Below the pieces are notes generated by a model, which saw only the letters and a program-made list of their open reading frames with translations, was not told the origin of the DNA and made no database searches. From Anastatus disparis (Eukaryota > Arthropoda > Insecta > Hymenoptera > Eupelmidae), in the NCBI GenBank assembly GCA_017163975.1, contig JAFFSR010000229.1, positions 13,782,001 through 13,846,000 of the forward strand: a stretch of 64,000 bases of DNA, in the 5' to 3' direction. The first letter of the stretch is position 1, and each line of letters begins with the position of its first letter. The position numbers were made by a program, and so were the translations under genes. Positions 41,342-54,896 of the stretch are shown here, one piece after another.

Positions 41342-43157
41342 CATGGAGAGCATATTTCACGAAAAAGTAAGAATCTTTTTTTCCTTATTTAGGCTTTCGT
41401 AAGTTACGTAGTTATTGCGTCGATCAAAAACAAAAATAAACATACACCTGTGTGAATATATGCTTATGTGATTTGATGAGATTTGTTTTGTTTTTGTTAT
41501 TGGTCCAGTGATGATACCATCTTGGGTCTATATAACTTGATATGTCGTTGTAGCGCTAAATTTACCTCATGATTAACTTGTTGCAGCAAGAGGGATACCT
41601 CTGTGCACAGCATTGTCTAAATGCTCTACTGCAGGAACAATATTTTAATGCTATTGACTTGGCCAACCTTGCCGATCAATTGGATACCAGTGAAAGACTT
41701 GCCATGGCAGAAAGCGGAGAAGATACAGATGATTATAAACGCTTCATAGAGGTAGTTTCATACTTTTACTCAAATTTTTATCAATTAAGTCTTTATTTTC
41801 AAGAAATAATTCAAAAATTACTTTGTTGTTTATATTTGTAAAACATACTTTTTGTTTTTAATGATTCAATGGTTGAAATCTAAAGTACAAAAATAATTAT
41901 CTACTAGTTCAAAAAGATATTAATAGTAGTTAACAGTTAAATATATACAAAATTCAAACAAATTTTCCTATTACAGCAACCATCAGGAAATATGGACGAT
42001 AGTGGATATTTTTCAGTTCAAGTTATTAGTAGCGCATTAAAAGTTTGGGATCTTGAATTGGTTCCTTATACCAGCACGGAACCAATAGCTTTAGTAGCAC
42101 AAAATGATCCTTCGTATGTTATTTTAAAATCATCTTCTTGATGCTTTGAAAAATAGTAAATTGTTTCTTTGTTTGTAAAAAGTCTGCTATTTTTCTAAAG
42201 TGTTGAATAAACAGTGGTATTGATTGTTTATATTTTAAAAACTGTTTTATTTTGTTTTAGACAAATGAAAGCATATATTTGCAATTATAAAGGTCATTGG
42301 TTTACAATTCGTAAAATTGGGAATCAGTGGTTTAATTTAAATTCAATGCTAAGTGGGCCACAACTTATATCAGACACATATCTCGCTATGTTTTTAGCAC
42401 AACTCATTCAAGAAGGTATGATAAAACATTCAAATTTTTCATGATTTTTATAATTTTTGTTTGAAATTTGAAAAGAATTGAATAAATATGTCTTTTAGGT
42501 TATTCTATTTTTATTGTACAAGGAAATTTACCTGCATGTAAGGCTGATGAAATACTTATGAAAAATCCTGTAGTTATGAAGGCTAAAATGAATGAAAGGT
42601 CGAATAATGTTCAACAAAAATTAAATGAACATCCAAATTTCCCGTCTAAAGGTTACAGATTAGGTACAAAAGCAGAAGATGATGCAAAAATCGCCCAAGC
42701 AGTACATGCTCTTGAAAACGTAATGGTTCCTTCAACTTCACGTGCTAATAGACAACCCGAAATAGAAATTATAGCAGAAACACAAAGGCAGCCACGAGAA
42801 AGAATAATACCTATTAAAGTAGAAGGACGAGATGAGGTTCACACAGTTATTGATGACGACGATGAAAACGCGGAGTTACAAAAAGCTTTACAATTAAGTT
42901 TAGAAAATTACGAAACAGAACAGAGAGACAAAAGTCTAAAATTAAGGTTGGAAAATCCTTCTACATCTACATCTAATACATTTGATATAAGTAATGTAGA
43001 TGAAGAAGACGATGAATTGAGAAAAGCACTTCAACTTAGTTTAGAATGTGTCACAGCACCACCAACTCCAGATCGGGAAGATATTCGTTGGCATCGTTTA
43101 AATTACCTTAGTATGAGAAATCAACAAACAGAAAATTCAACAAAATTAAATACATAA
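41342..43157 (+). CDS. ATXN3: Ataxin-3 deubiquitinase (Josephin domain, two UIMs)
   Basis: Cysteine protease of the Josephin family that trims ubiquitin chains and works with VCP/p97 in protein quality control. Exons: 41342-41365 (MESIFHEK), 41587-41751, 41977-42113, 42261-42415, 42499-43157; 379 aa, phases close. The Josephin domain spans about 1-180 with the catalytic triad at Cys14 (EGYLCAQHC), His121 (KGHWFT) and Asn136 (WFNLN). Two ubiquitin-interacting motifs follow at about 282-299 (ELQKALQLSLEN) and 329-345 (ELRKALQLSLEC). There is no polyglutamine tract and no third UIM, unlike human isoforms. AATAAA at 43184-43189. It is head-to-head with BTBD10. Confidence 0.95.
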
Positions 43158-43810
43158 CAATGGTTAATATAATTTTGTTACTAAATAAATATCTTGTTAC
43201 TTGTTTTTGAGCTTATTCTCTACTATAATGTAACTGTGACTAACCACCAAGGAAAAGGGTTCAAAAGATTGACACAACGTTTAGGCGCATCAGTAACGTG
43301 TCTGTAACTATTACTGTAAAATTATACTTAATAATAAATAAAAATCTATTTCGTGATTAGTTTGTTATTAAAGAATCTAAGAGTATTGTTTTTACCTTTA
43401 TATTATTTATTTGTGTGTCTTAATATTATATTTTAATATATAAATTTGAGTTTATTTGTGTATGTGTGTAAAAATTAAATAAAGTTTTCAAAATTATATT
43501 TTATCTTATTTTCTTTTAATTTTAATTATATTAATTCAGAAGTTTTATTGAACTGATTATAATTTAAAATTTATTTAGTTATTTAAAAAAAAAAATAGTG
43601 AAAAAAATCAATAAATTTTTAATAAAATTAAATCATAAATTAAAAATAAATTATAATAAATATATACAACATTGAGCATAGAGTATATATAAATTTTATG
43701 AAAAAGAGAAATTTGTGCACGCTATCGCAAGGGGGCGTAATCGAAAGATTTAATTTCACCAATTCACCATTGAAATTCTGAACTTCACTATCCTAGTTGT
43801 TCGTGACCAT
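43158..43810. other. Spacer between ataxin-3 and RpS7
   Basis: Contains the ataxin-3 3' UTR and AT-rich filler, then a less AT-rich region from about 43715 that leads into the RpS7 promoter. Confidence 0.6.
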
Positions 43811-43841
43811 CTTTTACGTGGCTGACTCTGAATGAGAAAAG
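43795..43841 (+). promoter_or_regulatory. RpS7 promoter edge and leader exon with TOP-like start
   Basis: A pyrimidine run CTTTTACG begins at 43811, as expected for a 5' TOP mRNA start of a ribosomal protein gene, and a donor AAAAG|GTGTGT ends the leader exon at 43841. The coding exon begins exactly at the acceptor before the ATG at 44454, so a non-coding first exon is required, and this is the best candidate. Confidence 0.5.
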
Positions 43842-44453
43842 GTGTGTACAAGTGAAAATGTTTTAAAATATCAACGATTTTTGCAATAATAAAGTTGCAG
43901 GAAACAAAATGACTTTTAATAAACAAATTCTCGTGAAAAAATTAAATAGCCATTGTTAATTTTTGTCTTTGATGCATTAGCACAATAGAGATGAAAGTGG
44001 ATTTTGCGAGACGGTTGTCGGAATACGCGTGTACCGCCGTTTATTTGTCGATTTTTTATTGAATTTAAAAAACATTAATTGTTTATTTTTATTGTGTGAT
44101 TAAATAGTTTAAACAATATAAAAAGGTTTTAGTATTTATACGTTATATTAAAAATTCGATTGAGTACATTTATTAAAGTTTACTAACATAAACAAAATTC
44201 TAACCTCATTAGCTGTATAAAGTATGTTGCTTTTTTTATTTATAAAAAATAATTATGTTAATTTTTATGACGCGAATATTTATAACTGCAATTACATTAA
44301 TCGATTGTAATTTTGAAGTATAAAATTATTAATATTCAAAAATTCTTCTAATTATATCAGAAAATTTTGGTTCCTGCATTGATAACCTTAAATATTTCTT
44401 TATATCAATTATTGTATTTATATTTAGTTGATTAACAAATAATATTTTTTTAG

Positions 44454-45685
44454 ATGTTCACGTCGAACGCCAAAATTATGAAAGGTGGCGGAGCTGAGCC
44501 TGACCAGTTTGAGGCCAGCATCTCGCAGGCACTCTTAGAACTGGAAACAAATAGTGATTTAAAATCACAATTAAGAGAACTGTATATAACAAAGGCACGT
44601 GAAGTTGAAACCAACAACAAAAAGGTATGTTGATTATTTACATACAAAACTCTTTTACCTTTAAAAATACATGTATTAAAAATTGTTTTTGGTTAGACTT
44701 TCAATATACGTATATCTATACATGCAATGTTATAATAATTAATTATATTAAAAATATATTTGTTCTAGTCGATCATTATTTACGTTCCAATGCCCAAGTT
44801 GAAGGCTTTCCAAAAAATTCAAACTAGGCTAGTGCGAGAATTAGAGAAGAAATTCTCTGGAAAACATGTAATGTTTGTTGGTGAAAGAAAGATTTTACCC
44901 AAGCCTACGAGGAAAACCAGAACTAAGAACAAGCAAAAGAGACCCAGAAGGTATGTTTTGTTACTTATTATTGTATACTTAAAAAAACTTTTCTTCATCT
45001 GTTGATTTATTTCTTTCTAAATTTCTTGCTTATTTCAAATAAACTTTTTTTTATAGTCGCACACTCACAGCTGTGTATGATGCACTTCTTGAAGATCTTG
45101 TTTACCCTGTCGAAATTGTGGGTAAGAGGATCCGAGTCAAGCTTGATGGTTCACAGTTGATCAAAGTACATTTGGACAAAAATGAACAGACCAACATTGA
45201 ACACAAAGTAATTATTTTATTATTTAAAAATTTCTTATTATTGCTTAAATACATTCAAGAGAATTAAAAAAAAATACAAAAGGAAAAAATTGTAATTAAA
45301 ATCATAAAATTAATTATGAATGATTATTAAAAATTTTTTTATGCTTATAAGATAGAACAATTTTTTCACATTTTAGTTTCATATTTGCATTAAAAATTGA
45401 TGAGAACAATAATAAATCATACAATGCTTTAAAAACATTAGATCTTTATATGTAATTTTATGGAATGATTTACAAAAAACTTCATGAATAACAATAAGCG
45501 TTCTAATTAGTAAAAAATAAACATTATTTTACATTATAAAAAATTTGACTAAAATATGATTAAATACACAATACAATTTGTTAATGTTATTTATGTTTCG
45601 TTTACAGGTTGATACGTTTGCCGCCGTCTACAAAAAGCTGACTGGTCGGGATGTCACATTCGAATTCCCGGAATCTTATGTATAA
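44454..45685 (+). CDS. RpS7: 40S ribosomal protein S7 (eS7)
   Basis: Small-subunit ribosomal protein eS7. Coding exons: 44454-44624, 44769-44950, 45057-45207, 45608-45685; 193 aa, essentially the family length. Recognisable blocks are [79 protein letters not shown] and [14 protein letters not shown], close to the human protein. The ATG directly follows an acceptor (TTTTTTAG), so the first exon is purely 5' UTR. AATAAA lies 12 bp after the stop. Introns were scanned by eye for C/D snoRNA boxes; none was convincing. Confidence 0.97.
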
Positions 45686-45696
45686 GTTTTCGTTTC

Positions 45697-45702
45697 AATA
45701 AA
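45697..45702 (+). terminator. RpS7 polyadenylation signal
   Basis: Canonical AATAAA 12 bp after the stop codon, giving a very short 3' UTR as is usual for ribosomal protein mRNAs. Confidence 0.75.
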
Positions 45703-46620
45703 CCAACTATTGAAATCTTATTTCTTAAAAAATTTCTTTTACATTTATTTTCTAATCTTATCACACCTTCTATAATTTATATTTTTATTAATATACAGTT
45801 AATTTGTAAAATAGTATAAAAAGTGTTACAAAGATAAAATTTATTTTATATTTTTATTGAAGTCATCTGAGTTTGTAGATGATAAAATTAAATATATTTT
45901 TTTTAAAACTAATTTTTTTCTAAAGTTTCGTCTGAAAAAATTGTTAGGTAAAATAGACAGATTCTTACATTCTTTAGATCAATTCAAGATGGATTGGAAG
46001 ATACTAAAATAAAATATTCCATTGTATATTTCTATTCTATTCTATTGTATATTTTTTAATTTTTATTCATTCATTAACCAAATAATTCACAATTTTATCT
46101 CTTTATAAATACACAATGGGTGTAAAAATATCAGAAAAAGAATTTGACAGTTTATATAATACGAAATTAATCCAAAATATTGTTACAAACATGAATTGAT
46201 TAGTTAATAATTATCGAAAAAAATTTTTAATCAAACAAATATTGTATATTATATACTTAATTTATAAGAAAACTTGTTTATAAAACATTTACAATATATT
46301 TAAGTTTTTGGTTTTTTATTAAAATTGAGGTCACTAGGCAAATTGTTGAAAGTTTTGATTACATTTAAGAAACTATTTATCACCTATAGTTTTTTTACAT
46401 GACTGTACTTTCCAAATACATTTTGTGTTTTAAAATTAAATTATTTAATATTTTTTGGATTAATATATACAGTTTTTAGACGTTTTATGTAAGTACAGTT
46501 TTTCTAAACTTGAAAGTGCAAGTATTAGTAGAGTTAGAATGTTTTCAAACCATTCAATAGATGGCAACTGTATCATCACAAGCTCAGTAAAAAATTATAC
46601 TCGGAGTAAGTAGTAAGTAT
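45703..46620. other. Spacer between RpS7 and the aldo-keto reductase
   Basis: AT-rich; no gene or element recognised. The last 100-150 bp before 46776 are more balanced and likely hold the reductase promoter and leader. Confidence 0.6.
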
Positions 46621-46776
46621 ATAATGTGTTTACGAGTTTAGGAGTCCAGTCGCAATCTGATCAGTGAAGTCACCGCGTCGATTTGATAAGATCGCAAAAA
46701 AAATAACAATAAAATTGTCAGATTCCCAAGATAAAATATTTGACTAATGTGAGTGGAGTTCCAATATAATAAAAAA

Positions 46777-49700
46777 ATGTAAGTTTTTTAACATTTATAT
46801 AAAATAAAAGTCATACATACTAATAGTAATATAGAATTTTTAACACCCATTAAATAGACATCGATTCTTCGACGATAATGACATGCACTTGCTGTTTTGT
46901 CACGTATGCGTTTGTTATTTTTATTAAAAATATAACTTAAATATAGTACAATTTTTTATTCTATATTTTTGTTAATTATTTAATAAATTATACATTTCAG
47001 TATTATTAAAAAAGTTTATAATTTTATTATTCATAGATAATAAAAATTTGTATAAACAAGAAAGATTTTAAAAATATTAAATCAGCTGTTAAGTTTTTTC
47101 TTATTCATTATCATTGGAGATAAGCACATATTTATCAGTATACTTGAGTGATATATTTTTCAACGTAATATATATTTAATATAATAAAAAACTAAATTTT
47201 AAAACATTTAAAAAACGAGGAAATAACACAACTATATAAAAAATCGAACTCAATAATGTGTTTGTTATAAAAGGCGTGGTGCTTTTCAAGTTCAAGTGTA
47301 ATGTTAATTTATATGCAAGGTGCAAGTGCACAAACTTAAATTATGAATAATAAGATAATTATGCGCAGAGTCTCTGTTATTTATAGTGAATAAGCGTAGA
47401 TTGTTTGTTTTTTAATACACTAATAGCATATTATATTAATAGCTAAAAGTAAAGTTATTTTCAAAGTTACTAGGTAATACACCTCGGTCCTTCATAGTGA
47501 GCCCACGATCATTAAAAACAAGAATATATATTTAATGAAAAAAGTGCTCATTCATGTATTGTAGATAGGCCCTAGGCCTAAGTCTATTTTTAGAAAAGAG
47601 CGCGAAGATGATTGCATTGAAACGGCTTATACACGTGTAGGTATGCACCTGCCATCAATCAAAAGAGAAAATTTCAAAGATTTATGTTTATGATCGATTC
47701 GTTTATTTTCAGAATATCGGAGTAAAAATGATTTTATTAAGTAATTATGAATGAAAGTTAATTAATTTTATTCCAAAGTAGCTTAAGAAAATATGCGCTT
47801 ACTCCTTTTCAAAGTTGAATAAACTGCATAGCTATTAAGTAAACGTAAATAAAAGCAATAAAGTTAACTGTGCAATTGATTATCGCTTATTAATCATTGT
47901 ATTGAAGTATAATTGTTGCTTTAGCAAAGTGCAATGAACTCGAAACATAATTAGATTTTAAAGATCTTAGGGAGCTTAGAAAATTTAGTAGGGAAATGAA
48001 TAAAATTAGAATTATAGTTAAATTAAAATTTTTTAAACTAATTAAAAAATAATGGAAATTAGTAAGAAATTTTCATTAAAATAAAATGAAACTGATAAAT
48101 AATAAATATTTCAGGGCAGATTTACCAGCAACGTATGTTGAAGGATTTCACGACCTAGAAGCCGTGAAATCTATGGAATATAGGACACTCGGAAAAACAG
48201 GTTTACGAGTCAGCAAATTATCACTTGGTGGTGGACCACTTGGATGTCATTATGGGTAAAGCCATGATATTTTCACGCTATTAATATTCATTAGATGTAC
48301 TTTTCTTTTTTGAGATACTTATTGTAGCTTTTTGTATAATTTAAAATAATATTTTTTCATTATTCTCTATCTTTTTAAATATAATCAAAATAGATGTTAT
48401 CGACATCTGAAGTATATCGGTTAGTATTTTGTATTAAAAAAATCGAGATTAATATTTTCTTAAACTGAAAAAATTTATAGTTTTTATTAAATAATCATAT
48501 ACAAATGTTAAAAAACGAAAACTAATATTTCAGCACATATAACGAAGAAGAGGCTATAGAGACAGTTAGAAAAGCAATAAAAAAAGGAGTTAATTATATT
48601 GACACTGGATATTGGTATGGACAAGGAAGGTCCGAAGCTCTACTCGGAAAGGTAACTTAAAAAAAACGTTCTTCTGAATTATCAGTACATTTAAAAATAA
48701 ATTAGACAAAGATATTAGGACTGTTATAACTTTTATTTGAAAAAATATTTTTATACAACTTTTAATACTTAGAGCTTACATATAAATATAAAAGGCGCTC
48801 AATGTAAATTTTTCTATCTCGCAAAAAATTAGGCACTCAAAGGAATTCCTCGTCAAGCTTATTACATAGCCACGAAAGTTGGCAGATATGAATTGGACTA
48901 TGAACACATGTTTGACTTCACGGCTGAACGTGCTCGTAAAAGTTTGAAAAGGAGTCTAGAGCTACTGCAGCTCGATTACGTCGATGTTATTCAAGTGAGT
49001 TACTATTTTTATTTTTTTTTAATTTTCTAAAAAATCGTTTTACGGTACAATTATGAACTTTCATTGATTGCTGTGTTATAATCATATTACAAATGTCATA
49101 TTACAAATGTTTAGAATTTTATTTTATTGTAACATTGATTGATATACCTGTTCATTTTTTTTACAAAATATTCTCTTACATTGATAAATTTAATAATATA
49201 ATAAATGGCTTAACCTTGAGTATAGAAAGTAGTTAATTTATTACTAAATTATTACTAAACGATTAAAATATAAATCTTTCTATAAGACCCTGATAATTTA
49301 AAGGCGATTCAATCAGTAAATTAATTTTTTAGGAGAAAAAGTAACATACAATCATTAAATCTCTCATTTTAGGTTCACGATATTGAATTCGCATCGTCTC
49401 TGGACATAATAATAACTCAAACATTACCAGAGTTATCGCGTCAAGTAGCCGAGGGCCGTGTTCGTTATATCGGTATCACTGGCTATCCTGTTTCCGTGCT
49501 CAAAGAATGTATAGAAAAAAGCAACATCAAAATTTCTTGTATCTTGAGCTATACGAGATTCACGCTTATCGATGATACGCTTGCCGAATACATTCCATTT
49601 TTTAAGGTAATTTTTAAATTACAAAATACAGTGTTTTTATTATACTAAATTAATGTAAGTACGTTAACATCTAAGACGAAGCGATTTTGTATTTTAACTT

Positions 49701-50991
49701 TTATTAATACTTTGATGAATAAATTTTAAATGAAATACGATTTTTAATTTTAAGAAATTCTACAAAAAAATTCGCTTGGTTGTCATGGATAATTTTCAAC
49801 TATATAAAATTTACTTTAACTTCTTATGCTATGTAATACACTTTTACATTAACAATGATAATTAATATTGATTGTAGGAAGAAAATATTGGAGTTATAAA
49901 TGCGTCATCGCCTTGCATGGGATTGTTATCCAGTAAAGGACCTCCAGAATGGCATCCAGCAGATGATGACGTAAAGAAGATTTGTAATGAAGCTCGGCAG
50001 TGTTGCAAAGTGCGTAAATGCTATCTTCTCATTATAAGTAACTTTTTTCAAAGTATTTTAGAACTCACTGTGTGCTTATATGTATCAGCATAACAAAATA
50101 TTCTTGGCACCTTATAAATATCACTATTTTCGTATCACTATAGCGTATAAGAAATATGTAATTCAGTAAAATAAATTTTTACAGGTGCACGATGTGGAAT
50201 TAACTAAATTAGCACTTTGGCATTCTTTCCAATGTCCAGATATTTCAACCCATTTGGTTGGTATTCAAAATTTACGAGAATTAGATATAAACTTGGATGT
50301 TGTATATCATGGCATAACTGAGAAAGAGAAAGAACTTCTGAACAAAATTAAAGAAAAGTAAGTACTTTAAATGAAATTGTAAAAGTTATTATTTACATTG
50401 CATGTTGACATATTTACTAATATTTCACTTTGACTACTTTCATGACCTACTGACATTTATTAGTAGAACTTTAACAGATTAAATTTAAAAAGGTATTGGA
50501 AAAAATTTAATTAATCATTTAAAAAATTATGTTCTGACAGAAATTACACAAAAAGTATATATAACTACTTATCCATTATCAGTGACACTATTCATAAACA
50601 TTGAATCAATTTAGAAGTAAAGTAATGTTCATTTTTTGATGATGAAATTATAAAGTATTTGTATTTCTTGATAGCTGTCGATATCGAAGACTCTTAATTT
50701 AGTATGACGTACTGACGTGAACTATTGTTTACAAAAGTTACATATAAACAGCCTTGTGATTATGAATATTTTGGTGAGTTCATTGAGTAGTCAAAATATT
50801 TAAAGAAAATTATTATCTATTGTACAGACTTAATTACAGAAATTTTTTTAATTTGTGAATAATTTATTGAAAATTTTTTTAGTATATTATAAGCACTAAT
50901 GAAAATTTGATTTAGGTATCTGTCAAAAGTAACTAAAAAACATTGGGAAGGAGTCGAGCTTAAAAGATACTGGAATGCCATGAAGTCCTGA
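46777..50991 (+). CDS. Aldo-keto reductase, L-galactose-dehydrogenase-like insect family
   Basis: NAD(P)H-dependent aldo-keto reductase of the insect group related to plant L-galactose dehydrogenase (Drosophila CG18547/CG3397 type); the physiological substrate is not known. Exons: 46777-46778, 48115-48255, 48534-48651, 48833-48994, 49373-49606, 49878-50009, 50185-50357, 50916-50991; 345 aa and phases close. The catalytic tetrad is present: Asp71 and Tyr76 (YIDTGYWYG), Lys102 (YIATKVGRY), His143 (VHDIEF). The start codon is interrupted by intron 1: the leader exon ends AT before GTAAGT and exon 2 starts with G. Met21 (SMEYRTLGKTG) is an alternative start. AATAAA at 51018-51023. Confidence 0.92.
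46779..48114 (+). other. Aldo-keto reductase intron 1
   Basis: A 1.3-kb AT-rich intron that interrupts the start codon. Around 47470-47650 composition is somewhat more balanced. No exon was recognised. Confidence 0.6.
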
Positions 50992-52310
50992 ATTAAAGAC
51001 TAAATTTAGTTTTGTATAATAAAGAAGTGATATTTTTTATAAGATTTTACAAAATTGTAACTTTTATAGAGACTAGAAATTGAGAGCATGTACTATGTAC
51101 GTGCTTTGAAATGCTTTTGTTGATTATTAAACATAATATTATCGATAAACAGTCTATTATTGAATCCTTTGAGTTAAGACTTTTGAATCCTTTTTTTATT
51201 AATATTGTAATAACTTTAAATATTTAGTGTTCAAAATACTCAGTAGTTACGAAAACTTCAATTATAACCAGAAGATAGCTGACAAGAAAATTATAAAATT
51301 AATTAATAAATTAGTTATTATCCTAGCAAATATAATAACTGCTTACTTAAAATATTTTAAGCAAACTGCGATATACATATTCAATTGTATTATTTAACTG
51401 TTTACAATTCAGTATGTTTAGCAAAAAATATATTATATTTACGTACAATCTAATTCTCTTTCTATTAATCTATATTCCTATTAACATTTTATAAATTTAA
51501 TGACTCGCAATATTTATTTTAAACTGTTAAACATATTTCCTTTTCTTTAATTTAAATTTTATTAAACATCTGTTCTTATATATCTTTTTTTACCTTCCTT
51601 CAAAATGATAAACATTCAGCATTTAAAATACTTCAAAATTCAATATCACAATTAATCTTTGCATGACTTCATTGTTTTCAAACTTGAATTAAAAAATTAC
51701 GACAGAATCGGCCATTGATGGAACAAGTAAGCTATCAGCAACATATAGCGGTGATCATAGACCTCATTGTCAGTTTATATTTGAGTTCAATAAAAATTTA
51801 TATAAATAACAATTTACTATTATCTATGGTAAGTTATAAATTCTGAAGTAGCTTTATAAATATTAAATTCAAAAGGCTGCAATCTTTTTAAATATTTTTA
51901 GGATATTGATAAGACACTATGCTTTTAAATTCGTTTTTTTTTTCAATAAGTTATCAATGACTTTTATAATAAAATAATTTAAAGTATTACATGTACATAT
52001 TTTATAATATATAAAATTAATATAATTAAAATAAAGTCCAGTTAAATCCAAAATGAAACATTGAAGTTTAAAACATGTACATTTATACTTATTAAACATT
52101 TAATATTGTTATATTTTTATACTATGTATTATATTTTAGCTATAAAAATTCATTATAAAAAAGTTATTTTATATTTTTATAACTATAAGAATAAGAAATT
52201 TTACTTAATAAGCTTATTATTACTTTGGCTTTCATTTTTTTTTGAATATTCAATAATTTCTTAATTTTTAATACCTGAGATAATTTTTATCAGAAAATAC
52301 TAAATTCTAT
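50992..52310. other. Convergent 3' region, reductase (+) and acetyltransferase (-)
   Basis: Holds both 3' UTRs and AT-rich filler. No elements recognised. Confidence 0.6.
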
Positions 52311-53189
52311 TTATCTAAATGAAAATAACTTTTTAGGCAAGTCCTCATAGCCATCATCTGGTTTAATTTGATAAGTAAACTCATACATTAAAACTGTGAT
52401 TAATGAACCAATGATAGATTTATGATACATTTGTTTTAATTCAAATCCTTTTTTAAGGCACAATTCCTTACCACCTTCAGTATATTCAGAAGCTACAACA
52501 TTTGCACAGCTGTAGCCTTGCATAATAGCAAAGTCAACTGCAACATTTAAAAGACAAGAAGCTATACCTTTACGTCGATAATTTCGATGAACACAAAGAC
52601 GTTTAATCCAAGCTCCTTTGTCAATGCTGTAACTTTTCAGTAAGCCAATGCTTCCTACAACTTTCTTGCATTGTAATGATACATCTACTTTAGATTCTAT
52701 GAATTGCTTTTCTGTCATTACTGTATAATGAACCTCAGAAGGATTACGTGTCATAAAATGTGGTTCAAATGCTTCAGCTACCCAGAAACATGAAAATGCA
52801 TTTGACATATAAATCCTACAAAAAAAGTAATATGTAGTCAGTAAAAACAGAATCAAAATTGCATTATTTTCTTTTTAATATTCTACTTACCTAGGAATAT
52901 TAAAAACCTCTTGATTAACTTCCATTGCTTTGGCAGTGAAAGACAAGTAAGTACAAACATAAGTTGATATTATTACAATAGGTATAACTAATAAACAAAT
53001 CGTGAATGGCATTCCAAAAAATATAAACATTATAGCAGCTAAAAGTATCATTATTTGAAATGTTATTTCTTTAAAGAGGTTTCCAAGAAAGGCACTGTAC
53101 AGTGATGATAAAACTCCATCCTGAATCATTTGCTGACAGTTAAATTCATCCCCTGGTCTATATGTCCTAATGACAACAACGTGACTCAT
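52311..53189 (-). CDS. NAT8/camello-like membrane N-acetyltransferase
   Basis: GNAT-fold acetyltransferase anchored in the ER/Golgi membrane, like vertebrate NAT8 and camello proteins, which acetylate cysteine conjugates or lysines; the substrate here is unknown. Exons 53189-52891 and 52815-52311; 267 aa, phases close. The N-terminus IRTYRPGDE is typical of the family. Residues 43-83 are strongly hydrophobic and make a hairpin or one to two membrane segments. The acetyl-CoA-binding motif is RRKGIA at 180-185 within RLCVHRNYRRKGIASCLL. The late family motif LCLKKGFELK follows. It is head-to-head with DPCD. Confidence 0.88.
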
Positions 53190-53496
53190 TTTTAACGTGG
53201 AGCTACAATTTTTATTTTTTTTTCAATGAATTATGTATACAAATTAAAATATAATTATTTAAATTAAAAATATCGTGTAAGCCCTTCACAAAATCAAATT
53301 ATTTATCGATTGTTAAAACAAGGTTATATGAATCTAATACACAAAACAAAAACAAATGTTCACGGCATGAAAGTAGGTGAGAATTTTTTTCGAGATCTCG
53401 AAAATCGATTCAAAAACTTTGGAATGCATGCATTTTCGGGACTGTTTATGCCATTTGCCATGCCAGCTGTATTGAAGTGACTACTGAATTGTAAAT
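53190..53496. promoter_or_regulatory. Compact bidirectional promoter, acetyltransferase / DPCD
   Basis: Only 307 bp separate the two divergent start codons, so both 5' UTRs and core promoters must fit here. A less AT-rich core lies at about 53385-53480. Confidence 0.6.
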
Positions 53497-54896
53497 ATGG
53501 CAACGGAATCGTGGTTGAAACTTCTTGAAAATGCCAAGAAAACAGCAATTATTCAAGATGGTAATTTGTTAACTTTAATTATTTTATGAATTTAATAAAC
53601 TATTTGCTATGAAAATTAAAAATTTATCTCGTTTACCAAATGACAATCCACCTTTTGAAAAAAAAATTAATTTATGTTTACATTAACCTGTATGTTTGAT
53701 CAATACCGGCTTTTAAATCGATAATTTTATAATAAATTTAAGAATGTTTTATTTGATAATGTATAATAAAAATATAAATGTTAATTTTCACTTTATTTTA
53801 TTAATTTATTACCAAGAACATGAACTTAATTTTGTTTAAACTATTCTTATTTAATATATTAATTATTTTTCAAAAGTAAAATTTTCAAATAAATTATTTA
53901 TATTTTAAAAATTTTATTAGAAATTCAGTATTTAAATATTTATATTTTACATAAAAATTTATATTTCGTTAAGTTTATTTTATTAAAATAAATCAAAAAA
54001 ATCTTTCTAAATAATTAAAGCGAAATTATTTTAAAAAAATACTTTATTTTTTATAGGTAAAAGAAAAGTTCATTTTTTGTTAGAAGATGGCAGAGAAATG
54101 GTAGAAGAATATAACAATGAAACAAATGTTCTTGTAAGACGAGCATGGAAGCAAAAAGGTAAATTAGGACAAGAAATGGGATGGGTAGTTGAAGTTGGTG
54201 ATCCAGAACCAAATCAAACAGATAATTTAGATACTATTGGAATACGTGAAAGTTCAAGTGCTGTATGTAAAATAAATTAAAAAGAAATTTTTTTGATGAA
54301 TTATGTATAAGTATTATTTGATTTTAGCCAATCGTTACAAGGCGGGTAACCAAAACTGCCCTGGAGTGGAGAATAAGAAATTTACCTTATCCTAAGGATG
54401 TGTACTCTGTTACTGCAGAAGATGATGGAAGTATAACTGTTCGAACTAGTAACAAAAAGTATTTCAAAAAAGTAAATGTACCTGATTTAGAACGTGCTGA
54501 TTTAAAGCCAGAGCAAGAAAGGATATCTTTTACGCATCAATACAATACTTTAATTATTACAGTAAGTAACAAATATCAACAATTTATGTATTTTTAATTA
54601 TTTATTTTATTCCAATTTCAATTTTTTAATTACTTTATTATGATATTTAAATTTGTAATCAACTATTGTTACTCTTTAATATGGAATTTCTAATAATTAT
54701 TAAATTAATTTTTTTAAGTTTAAATAAATTTATATATTTTAATATTATGCCATTAATATAATATAAATAATATGTATATTTTTAATTTTAGTATAAAAAA
54801 CCTCCAAAGCTTCTTGAAATGGAAAAGCAAGTGTTTGGCATGATTTCAAAACTGAAAGTGACTAAAGATGGTGATGTACAATGTCCAACAAGCTAA
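53497..54896 (+). CDS. DPCD: DPCD protein (cilia-associated)
   Basis: Homologue of vertebrate DPCD, a gene linked to motile cilia and reported to associate with R2TP/RUVBL assembly factors; in insects cilia occur in sensory neurons and sperm. Exons: 53497-53560, 54057-54262, 54328-54561, 54792-54896; 202 aa versus about 203 in human, phases close. Recognisable blocks: WLKLLENAKKTAIIQDGKRK at the N-terminus, VHFLLEDGREM, WRIRNLPYPKDVYSV and VRTSNKKYFKK. No conserved catalytic motif is expected. Shares a short promoter with the NAT8-like gene. Confidence 0.93.

Noticed and set aside
45208..45607. Intronic C/D snoRNA in RpS7
   Set aside because: A TTGATGA-like C box near 45398 has no matching D box at a suitable distance.
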